43,098 bases of DNA. Origin: Ferruginibacter sp. (GTDB lineage: Bacteria > Bacteroidota > Bacteroidia > Chitinophagales > Chitinophagaceae). The notes under the pieces are model-generated. The model saw nothing but the letters and a program-made list of their open reading frames with translations, searched no databases and was not told the origin of the DNA. The DNA lies in the NCBI GenBank assembly GCA_014379905.1, contig JACMKX010000040.1, forward strand, positions 1-43,098, read 5' to 3'. Below, piece by piece: positions 32,974-41,393 of this stretch. Every line of letters begins with the position of its first letter. Positions within the stretch are counted from its first letter, which is position 1. The position numbers and the translations under genes were made by a program.

Positions 32974-35900
32974 ATGAAAAAGTTGTTTTTATCTGCTTTT
33001 GTACTGTTTCAATTACAGCTAGGTGCACAAATCATAGCTGAAACAGAACCAAACAATGGTTTTGCGACTGCTAATGTAGTCCCAACCTATCCCGCTGAAA
33101 TTACCGGCGATGTGGGCGGTGCAGATGCGGTGGATTATTTCAAGCCCAACATTGATATTGCCTTGCAGTACTGGACGGGCGGTAATATAGTGGTACTGCT
33201 TACTGCCACTAACAATAGTGCTACGCCAAAAACATTTACCACAAAGCTTTACAATCACTTTCAGCAGGCCGGACTGTTTGCCACAGACAATGCAAGCGCC
33301 GTTGCGCCAGGTGCCACCATTTCAAAAGAAGTAAGGGTATGCAGCAAAATATTAGATAGCATATACATTGAATTTAGCACCGACGGCAACTTTTCTTACC
33401 AATACCAGTTTTACATTGGTGACCCTCAAAACGATATTGAACCCAACAATACCCGCCCCACTGCCAGCGTCTTTACGGATCTAAACACTTCTTACAATAG
33501 TATACGATATGAGACCTTTACCAATGTTAACTATGACACGGTTGATTATCACAAGGTTATACTGGATGCACCCCTCAACGATGGAACAATTACCGTAGAA
33601 GCGAAGAACACCAGCTGCTTTGGAGGCAAATGGCTCATGTATCATGCATATAAAAACAACAGCAATACCCCTTTTGCTGTAGGGTATGTGGGCAACACTT
33701 CCTCCGTACCGCAATGGACGGAAGTTCAAAGTGCAATACAGATCCCGGCCGGCTTTGTTGCCAATGATTCTATCATTGTAAGGTTTAGCGCAAACGGTGC
33801 CTTCGGTTATGAACTAACACTTGGTTCACCTCCACCTGATTATTACGACCAGGAAGATAACTGTTGTTATTACAATGCAGTTCCGCTACTGGAAAACCTG
33901 CCAAAATCGGGTAATGTTGGATTATACGATTATGTAAATGACACTTACCTTGATGAGTTTGATACTTACAGGATCATCACTACAGAACCAGGAACAATAA
34001 CCCTGAATGTGGAGGCCTCTCATGATGATTGTAATGTAAATGAGGTAAGTATGCATTATGATATCCTGGACAAATGGGGTAGTACCATTTACCAGTTTGA
34101 AGGAAAGGAATTGATAAACTGGTACTGGGATGGCTGCAGTACAATAAAGACCGGCAGCATCACCCTGAGAGGATTTGCAGCCGACACTATGTACGTGAGG
34201 TTATGGAGCAGGGATGAAAACTATTACTCGTCTCCTGTGAGCTACCAATTATCTTATTCATTTTCCAACCCAGCTACACGGCTTGATGTAGAGCCAAATG
34301 ATGTAACTACACAGTCCACGTTGATAACCCCGGGCCAGGTGGTAAAAGGCAATGTTGAATTTTTTAACAGCTTCGATACGTATGACTATTACAAGATCAA
34401 CCTTCCAAAAGACGGGAATGTGAATGTGATTATGAAATCCATTATGCGTTATGATGAGAACTCTTATTTTGCAAGTGACCTGTATCTTTCGGTTGATCAA
34501 AACAACTATTCCAATAGTCTGCCGATTTTGCCGGCAGGCACGGTTGTAATAGGGGACCAGTTATACATAGATACGTTTTCTATTTGCGGACTACAGGCAG
34601 GAACTGCTTACCTGCGACTGGCAACAGATGCACCATTTGAGTATGAATTCACTTATACCCTTTCGGATACAATCGCCTGGCCGAATGATGCAGAATACAA
34701 TAATTCAATGACATCTGCAATCCCGGTGCTGGCAGGACAAAACGTGCAGGGCAAGATAGGTTTTCGCCCTGTTGGGTTTACGGAAGATTACATTGACTAT
34801 TTCCGCGTAATAACTCCCCGCGATGGCACCGTTAAGGTATTTATTGAAGCTATAAACCGAACCTGCGCCAGCGTAGCGCCCCTCAACTTCCGCTTCCGGG
34901 ACAAGACCAATTTCTCTTCCGGAGTAGACTTTTCTTCACCGGTAGGTAGCGGCAATGTTGCTGCAGGCGCCACTGTATTGGATACCATGCTCATTTGTGG
35001 AGTAGCTGCCGACACAAACTGGATAGTGCTGGATAATTTCGGTTCCTCCGCTGGTAAGTATGCATATCGCTTCCGATATGAGTTGGTAGATACGGTGCAC
35101 CAGGATTTGGAGCCAAACAATTCAACTACCCTGGCAACATTCATTAGCACAGGTGTTTCCAACAAAGGATCCGTAGGCTATAAAAAAGATGGCGGAAGTG
35201 ATAATTTTGATTTTTACAAATTTGCAATAGCGACTACGGATACCATTCGCATACCGGTAAAAGCTACCAATAAGGGTTGCAGCAATAACAGTATGCAGGT
35301 GGTTATTATGACAAAGAACCAATCCTGGATAACCTATCGGGATGTAGGAAATGCAACAGTGCCGCCCGGACAAACCGTTATAGATACATTTAAGTTTTTC
35401 GCTAACGCCCCGGATACTTTTTTCGTCAGAATTTATTCCAACTATGCATTTGCATACGACTTTGGCACTACCCCACAGCCTCCTTCCTCTGCCTTTGTGT
35501 TAAGTGGAGATACCACGGCCTGTATCGGAACCTATATATACAAGGCCCTCAATATTGTGGATACTGCCATCACTTACAACTGGAGCTTACCGCAGGGTGG
35601 TGGCATTCTAACCATTAACGACAGCGTTGCTACTGTACAGTGGAACCAAAATGCCAACCGCACAATTTCACTTTATTTATCTAATGCGCATGGCAACTCC
35701 GCAACCAAACAACTCAACGTCATCATTAGCGGAACGCCGCCCACCCAGGTACCCCTCGTTTTTGATTTTGCACGAAGCCTGAGTGTACAAACTATTCCGG
35801 CCGGTGCTTATTGCCAATGGTATAGAAATAATATCTTAATACCTAATGCTGTTGAGCCGTTATACTATGCAGCATTCGCGGGTACTTACACGGTAAAATA

Positions 35901-38900
35901 TGTGAATGATTGCGGAGTAGGCCCTGTTAGCAATAGCAAAATTTATCCTGCAGATGCAGTGTCGCAATCCATAACGTTGCCGCATACCGATACCATTGCT
36001 ATGTCGCCTGCGGCAAAAGTTATTTTGCAAGGTGCTGCCAGTAGTGGATTATTGGTCAATTATTCTCTCATTAGTGGCCCGGGAACAATTGTGTATGACA
36101 CACTCCGCATTAATGGTGTGGGTAAAATAATTTTAAGAGCCACTCAAATCGGTAATGATATTTACAGTCCTGCTACCCCAAAAGACGATACCATTGTAAT
36201 TAAAAAAGGCAACCAGGTTATCAGCTTTGATTCTATCCCCACCTTATTATTCAGCACTGCTGATCCATACTTCCTCCCTTCGGGTAGCACTACTGCTAAT
36301 TTTACTCCTTACTTCTCCATTGTTTCGGGTAATGCAACAGTAACAAACGGCTGGAGGCTTAATAAAACCGGAGTGGGTACAATTGTAGCCCGGGCATCAC
36401 ACCCTGGCACAAATGATTACAATGCAGCAATTCCGGTAGACAGAACTTTCTGCATTACCATTAATGCACTCCCCGATATTACAGGAGAAACAAATCCCTG
36501 TCTTGCTACATACAGGTACAATACTTTGAAGGTTCCGGGTGCGAATTTTGTATGGACATTGAGCGGCGGCGGTATTCTCACAACCAATAAGGATACCGCC
36601 TGGGTGCAATGGCAAACAGCCGGCAATCACACGTTGAAAGTAAAAGCCATCAGTCCATGTGATACGGCTTATACAAACGAAGTAGTATTGAATATTGCTA
36701 CATCTAACAGCGCCCCCGACGTAGTTTCCAACATGTTGCCGGCCAACAATGCTCAAAACCAACAATTGCCGTTGACACTCTCCTGGATTCCGGGTTCGCA
36801 TACCGTTAATTATGATCTGTATATTTGGGATTCATCCCAGGTGCAGCCTGGTACACCTTATAAAACAAATATCAGTACGGTAAATTATACTTTACCCCTG
36901 GGTTCCTTTGCTTATAATACTACTTACAAATGGAGGATTGTTGCAAAAAATCCATGTCACCAAACTTTCTCTCCTGTTCAGCATTTCCGGCTTATTCCTT
37001 TGCCAGACCTGGTTGTAAGCAATATACAATTTCCAGCCAGTGCCAATTCCGGTCAAACCATTAGCATTAGCTGGAAGGTTACCAACAACGGACCAGGCAA
37101 CACCCTTACCACTCAAAATTGGAAAGATGCCGTTTTATTCTCTTTTGATACCCTTCCCAATTTTCAGTCCTCTCCAAACTGGGATCCTTTCAGCTGGACC
37201 TCTTTAACTGGAAATGGACGCCCCTTGCTGGCAGGTACCAAACAAAATCTTACGGCATTGAATGTAGGACAATCCTATACCAACAGTGTTAGTTTTACGC
37301 TGCCGCTTAACTATAGCCAGCCACTGTATGTATATGTTATTACAGATTATCAAAACAACGCCCCTTCGCCATTACAGATCACCAAGATAAATGACACTTT
37401 GAGAGGTACGCTACCCATGAACGTGGTTCTGTCGCCGACGCCTGATCTCCGGGTAGATTCTGTGTTTGCGCCTACGTCTGCATTTTCGGGAAGTGCCATC
37501 AACTTAAGTTACAGGGTAAAAAATTACGGCTTTGTTACCCCTCCGGGAATCAGTTGGTCAGACTCCGTATTCATTTCGCAAAATCCATTATTCGACAGGC
37601 AACAATGTATTCCTGTTGAATTGAGAAATGCAAAGGATCAGTATTATCCAAACATGGTTAATGCCCATGCCAACATGAGCACCCAGGTAAACCGAGATAG
37701 CAGCTACAGCAAAAACCTGGAGGTCATCGTTCCCAATAAACTGTTTGGCACCTGGTTTATTTATGTAAAGGCAAATGCCAAACCCAATTCGGAATTATAT
37801 GAGGGGGCGCTCACAGAAAACAACGTAAACAAAGCACAGATACAATTATACCTTACGCCTACACCGAAGCTGGTGGTGCAGGATTTTATCCTTCCTTTTG
37901 GCCAGGCAAGTATTACCCAACCTATTGGGGTAAACTGGAATGTTAAGAATGAAGGCTTTTATGATAACCTGGAAAAGAACCAGGGGCATCACCTGCATTC
38001 TGTATTCTTTCATTGTCCTTGCTATAACTATATTCCCAATTCTGTTTGCCAGGGACCTCCTGTTTACAATGACAGTACTTCGTGGGGCTCCAGTTATTGG
38101 ATAGACAGGGTGTATCTAAGTGCTAATCCGAGTGCGTTGATATTGGGAGACGCTGTTTTATTGAACGACGTAAAACATGGCATCAAACAATTTTCCGGTA
38201 TTGATTATATTTTATGGAACACTTGCGCTAACATAGCTAGTGGTGGGGGTGCGCACAATACTGAAACAGCTATTAAGCCCAATTCAAACTTCCCGGCCAG
38301 CCTCAATTTTGTGGTACCAGCTAACCTGGCAGAAGGAAATTATTATGTATATGTATACACCAATCCAACCAAAACAGTTTTTGAATACCCTGGTACGGCA
38401 CAAATAAAACGCAGCAGCCAGCCGGTTTACATCCGGCGTCCCGATATCACGGTATCGTCCGTTACGGTACCGGCGGCTGTAAATGGTGCATCCAATTTTT
38501 CGATTCAGTATACCATTAACAACAGCAGCACCGCTGGTATTTTTAACCACTTAAGAAGGGATAAAATTTACGTTAGTAATTTTTCTTCTTTTGATGGTTC
38601 TGCGCAATTGATAGCAACTAAAACCTATACCCAGGATATTCCTGCAAACGGATCGGTTAGCAACTCACTCACATATGCATTTGCGGCCAACACTTCGGGA
38701 GCCAGGTATTTTTATATACATATCAATTATGATAGTGCATTTACAGAAACCAATTACACCAACAATATAAAAATTGCAGCAGGAGCCACCACGATAGTAA
38801 GTGCTGCTTTACCAAATGATCTTATAGTGACCTCCGCCACCTGGCCGGATACTTTGTTTACCATGAAAAACAATTTTGTAAAGTTTGCAGTTAAGAACAA

Positions 38901-41367
38901 TGGGGTTGGTACAGCCTCCGGAAGCTGGACAGACAGTTTATTTGTAAGCTGTAGTCCGACTTTTAACAGAGGCAATAGTATTTTCCTAACCAAACGTACG
39001 CAGGTGAGGACTTTGTTTCCCGACAGCAGTTACCGGGATTCCTTTTATGTTGACGTACCAAAATATGGCTACGAATTGAATGCCTGTTTTCCGACAACAG
39101 GCTCTCATACAGCGTATTTCTTCATCAAAGCAAATGCAGATACGGCAGTGTATGAGAGCAATGCAGTGAACAACAACATGAGCACCGCAACCGCAAAAGT
39201 TTTTACCAATTCCCTGGTAGATCTGATTGTAAAAAAGATGACGGGAGCTGACACCGCAACCGTAGGTCGGCCGCTTCTTACTAATTATACTATTCAAAAC
39301 ATCGGATACAAACCACCACACTATTACTATTACGGCTATTATGACGGGGTGTACATTTCTCCTGATTCTGTATTTAACGGCAACGCAGTACTGGCATCTC
39401 AATTCCTGCATTATGCAACTCCGGGCAGGTTTGATACGGTGAATTTTTCAAGGCAACCCATTATACCAAATGTACCAACAGGTAACTATTACGTACTGGT
39501 GAAAACCAATTCGCTTAACAATATCAGCGGCGAATTAATTCAAAACAACAATTTCAACGTCATCAGAAACGCAGCAGGATCGGCCAGAAAAATTCATATC
39601 ATCCGTCCTAACCTACCTGACCTTAAGGATAGTATTGTGTTTGCATCCACCTCAGTGGCAGCCGGCCAGCCAATCAGGGTTATCCGCAAAGTCACTAACA
39701 TCGGTACAGGGCCAACTTATCCAACCAACTACGGCAATGACCTCTATCTCTCGGCTGATTATACATACCAGATCCATGAGGACCTGCTAATTGCCAACAC
39801 GTTTAAGAGAACCGTTCTCAACCCGGGAGAATCTTATCATGACACTGTAGACGTAAACATCCGGCTTACTACTATACCAGGAAATTATGTGCTGATTGAC
39901 CGAGCAGATGCGAACAGCCAGATTGTAGAACCCCTGGAAGCCAACAACTTTGCCCTGAGTAACCTGAATGTATTTACGCCGCCGCAGGTAGATCTGCTGG
40001 TAGAGAGGATCATCCATCCTGATACAGTGTTGTTAGGGTATACGATGGATACGGCAAAGTGGGTGGTGAGAAATGCCTCGGCTAATACTGCCCTGGGTAA
40101 TTCAGCAGATGGTATCTACCTGTCAACAGGCACTTCGCTTGATGCTTCTGCTACGTTAATGGCTGTAAAAAATAAAACACTGAACATAGCGCCTACTTCT
40201 TTTGATACGGTGAGGCTGGCGCCAATGATTCAAAACGTAGTCGAAGGAAACTATAATGTGATCGTAAAAACGGATCTGCTGGATAATATATCCGAAACCG
40301 ATAAAACAAACAATATAGCAGTATCTGCCACCCAGGTTTATGTGAAAGTGAAACAGTTGCCTATGAATGCAAATGAGCTCAACACGCTTCAATCTGTAAC
40401 CAGGTTTTATAAACTATTGATACCGGATTCCCTTATCGGATCAACCATCAGGGTAACACTTACCAGCAATGATTCGCTAACGATGAGAAACGAAATGTTT
40501 ATTGCAGGCGGCTATGTTCCTACGGCAGCTAATTATGAGTATAAATTTGAAACGCCCAATTATGGCAACCAACAGATCATTATTACCTCGGTAAACAACC
40601 CGGTTTATTATATCATGATCAAATGTGTTTCGCCAAACCCGGTATTGCAGCAAATAAAATTAAGAGCGGTAAAACTTCCCTTTGCTGTACTTAATGTGCA
40701 AACAAACAGTGGAGGAAACATTGGCAATGTTACGGTACGAATCAGTGGTTCTTTGTTTAGAGACAGCATGGTAGCAAAGCTTCGCAATGCCGGCACTACT
40801 ATTACTGCTTCAGCGATTTACTTTACCAACAGTACACAGGTATACGCCACTTTCAACCTGCAGGGCAAGCCACTGGGCTTATACGATGTAGTGCTGCAAA
40901 AACCTGATGCATCTGAGGCAATACTGGCCAACGGCTTTAGTATTGTACCCGCCAACAATGGAGGTCTTATTACGGGCAGCGGTCCTAATACCGGGGCGGG
41001 CAATGGCAATGAACCCGGTTGTGACCCCGGGGCAGCAAGCGGATTAAACTCGCAGCTTGTGGTATCGCTTAACATACCGGAAAGAGTGTTGATCACCCGG
41101 CCAATCGTAATACAGATAAATTACAGTAATCCTACCAACTTCGATCTTCCTGTTCAATCAAGAATTTTATACAGTGAAGCAGGAATGAAACTGGCCTTTA
41201 CCAGGGAGGGGGTTCCAACAGGAAGCACTTCTTTATACGTGGAGCTCAGCGAACCCGACGGCCCTCCCGGCATCATAAGGGCGGGTGGCAGCGGTACTAT
41301 TACTGTTCATTCAATTGCGCCATCTGATCCACCACCGGCCGGTTTCGTAAACTTCAGGTTTAAATAA
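32974..41367 (+). CDS. giant exported adhesin-like protein: PPC repeats, PKD/Ig modules, CARDB repeats, IPT-like domain (2797 aa)
   Basis: Start is the ATG at 32974 (a TTG one codon earlier is not needed); signal peptide MKKLFLSAFVLFQLQLGAQ. Six PPC-like units follow, each opening with an EPNN-type motif and a DYF/DYYK turn, near residues 22, 154, 290, 439, 569 and 709. Then PKD-like parts near 843 and 1160, an FN3-like stretch near 1260, and eight CARDB-like repeats opening PDLVV/PDLRV/VDLIV near 1345, 1490, 1631, 1823, 1948, 2082, 2215 and 2339. An IPT-like domain (GGNIGNVTVRISGS) begins near 2570, a Gly/Pro linker near 2668, and a last Ig-like module with EPDGPPGIIRAGGSGTITV. No T9SS sorting domain is seen. 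Such proteins are surface or secreted stalks. The Rhs gene starts 26 bp later with no terminator. Confidence 0.88.
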   Translation: MKKLFLSAFVLFQLQLGAQIIAETEPNNGFATANVVPTYPAEITGDVGGADAVDYFKPNIDIALQYWTGGNIVVLLTATNNSATPKTFTTKLYNHFQQAGLFATDNASAVAPGATISKEVRVCSKILDSIYIEFSTDGNFSYQYQFYIGDPQNDIEPNNTRPTASVFTDLNTSYNSIRYETFTNVNYDTVDYHKVILDAPLNDGTITVEAKNTSCFGGKWLMYHAYKNNSNTPFAVGYVGNTSSVPQWTEVQSAIQIPAGFVANDSIIVRFSANGAFGYELTLGSPPPDYYDQEDNCCYYNAVPLLENLPKSGNVGLYDYVNDTYLDEFDTYRIITTEPGTITLNVEASHDDCNVNEVSMHYDILDKWGSTIYQFEGKELINWYWDGCSTIKTGSITLRGFAADTMYVRLWSRDENYYSSPVSYQLSYSFSNPATRLDVEPNDVTTQSTLITPGQVVKGNVEFFNSFDTYDYYKINLPKDGNVNVIMKSIMRYDENSYFASDLYLSVDQNNYSNSLPILPAGTVVIGDQLYIDTFSICGLQAGTAYLRLATDAPFEYEFTYTLSDTIAWPNDAEYNNSMTSAIPVLAGQNVQGKIGFRPVGFTEDYIDYFRVITPRDGTVKVFIEAINRTCASVAPLNFRFRDKTNFSSGVDFSSPVGSGNVAAGATVLDTMLICGVAADTNWIVLDNFGSSAGKYAYRFRYELVDTVHQDLEPNNSTTLATFISTGVSNKGSVGYKKDGGSDNFDFYKFAIATTDTIRIPVKATNKGCSNNSMQVVIMTKNQSWITYRDVGNATVPPGQTVIDTFKFFANAPDTFFVRIYSNYAFAYDFGTTPQPPSSAFVLSGDTTACIGTYIYKALNIVDTAITYNWSLPQGGGILTINDSVATVQWNQNANRTISLYLSNAHGNSATKQLNVIISGTPPTQVPLVFDFARSLSVQTIPAGAYCQWYRNNILIPNAVEPLYYAAFAGTYTVKYVNDCGVGPVSNSKIYPADAVSQSITLPHTDTIAMSPAAKVILQGAASSGLLVNYSLISGPGTIVYDTLRINGVGKIILRATQIGNDIYSPATPKDDTIVIKKGNQVISFDSIPTLLFSTADPYFLPSGSTTANFTPYFSIVSGNATVTNGWRLNKTGVGTIVARASHPGTNDYNAAIPVDRTFCITINALPDITGETNPCLATYRYNTLKVPGANFVWTLSGGGILTTNKDTAWVQWQTAGNHTLKVKAISPCDTAYTNEVVLNIATSNSAPDVVSNMLPANNAQNQQLPLTLSWIPGSHTVNYDLYIWDSSQVQPGTPYKTNISTVNYTLPLGSFAYNTTYKWRIVAKNPCHQTFSPVQHFRLIPLPDLVVSNIQFPASANSGQTISISWKVTNNGPGNTLTTQNWKDAVLFSFDTLPNFQSSPNWDPFSWTSLTGNGRPLLAGTKQNLTALNVGQSYTNSVSFTLPLNYSQPLYVYVITDYQNNAPSPLQITKINDTLRGTLPMNVVLSPTPDLRVDSVFAPTSAFSGSAINLSYRVKNYGFVTPPGISWSDSVFISQNPLFDRQQCIPVELRNAKDQYYPNMVNAHANMSTQVNRDSSYSKNLEVIVPNKLFGTWFIYVKANAKPNSELYEGALTENNVNKAQIQLYLTPTPKLVVQDFILPFGQASITQPIGVNWNVKNEGFYDNLEKNQGHHLHSVFFHCPCYNYIPNSVCQGPPVYNDSTSWGSSYWIDRVYLSANPSALILGDAVLLNDVKHGIKQFSGIDYILWNTCANIASGGGAHNTETAIKPNSNFPASLNFVVPANLAEGNYYVYVYTNPTKTVFEYPGTAQIKRSSQPVYIRRPDITVSSVTVPAAVNGASNFSIQYTINNSSTAGIFNHLRRDKIYVSNFSSFDGSAQLIATKTYTQDIPANGSVSNSLTYAFAANTSGARYFYIHINYDSAFTETNYTNNIKIAAGATTIVSAALPNDLIVTSATWPDTLFTMKNNFVKFAVKNNGVGTASGSWTDSLFVSCSPTFNRGNSIFLTKRTQVRTLFPDSSYRDSFYVDVPKYGYELNACFPTTGSHTAYFFIKANADTAVYESNAVNNNMSTATAKVFTNSLVDLIVKKMTGADTATVGRPLLTNYTIQNIGYKPPHYYYYGYYDGVYISPDSVFNGNAVLASQFLHYATPGRFDTVNFSRQPIIPNVPTGNYYVLVKTNSLNNISGELIQNNNFNVIRNAAGSARKIHIIRPNLPDLKDSIVFASTSVAAGQPIRVIRKVTNIGTGPTYPTNYGNDLYLSADYTYQIHEDLLIANTFKRTVLNPGESYHDTVDVNIRLTTIPGNYVLIDRADANSQIVEPLEANNFALSNLNVFTPPQVDLLVERIIHPDTVLLGYTMDTAKWVVRNASANTALGNSADGIYLSTGTSLDASATLMAVKNKTLNIAPTSFDTVRLAPMIQNVVEGNYNVIVKTDLLDNISETDKTNNIAVSATQVYVKVKQLPMNANELNTLQSVTRFYKLLIPDSLIGSTIRVTLTSNDSLTMRNEMFIAGGYVPTAANYEYKFETPNYGNQQIIITSVNNPVYYIMIKCVSPNPVLQQIKLRAVKLPFAVLNVQTNSGGNIGNVTVRISGSLFRDSMVAKLRNAGTTITASAIYFTNSTQVYATFNLQGKPLGLYDVVLQKPDASEAILANGFSIVPANNGGLITGSGPNTGAGNGNEPGCDPGAASGLNSQLVVSLNIPERVLITRPIVIQINYSNPTNFDLPVQSRILYSEAGMKLAFTREGVPTGSTSLYVELSEPDGPPGIIRAGGSGTITVHSIAPSDPPPAGFVNFRFK

Positions 41368-41393
41368 AATATTGATCTAAATAAAATATACTC

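Noticed and set aside
33019..41096. Many minus-strand frames opposite the giant gene
   Set aside because: They have no family features, and the plus-strand frame is continuous with clear repeats across the whole stretch.
41200..41367. T9SS C-terminal sorting domain on the giant protein
   Set aside because: The end reads as an Ig-like module finishing in FVNFRFK, without the usual sorting-domain motifs.
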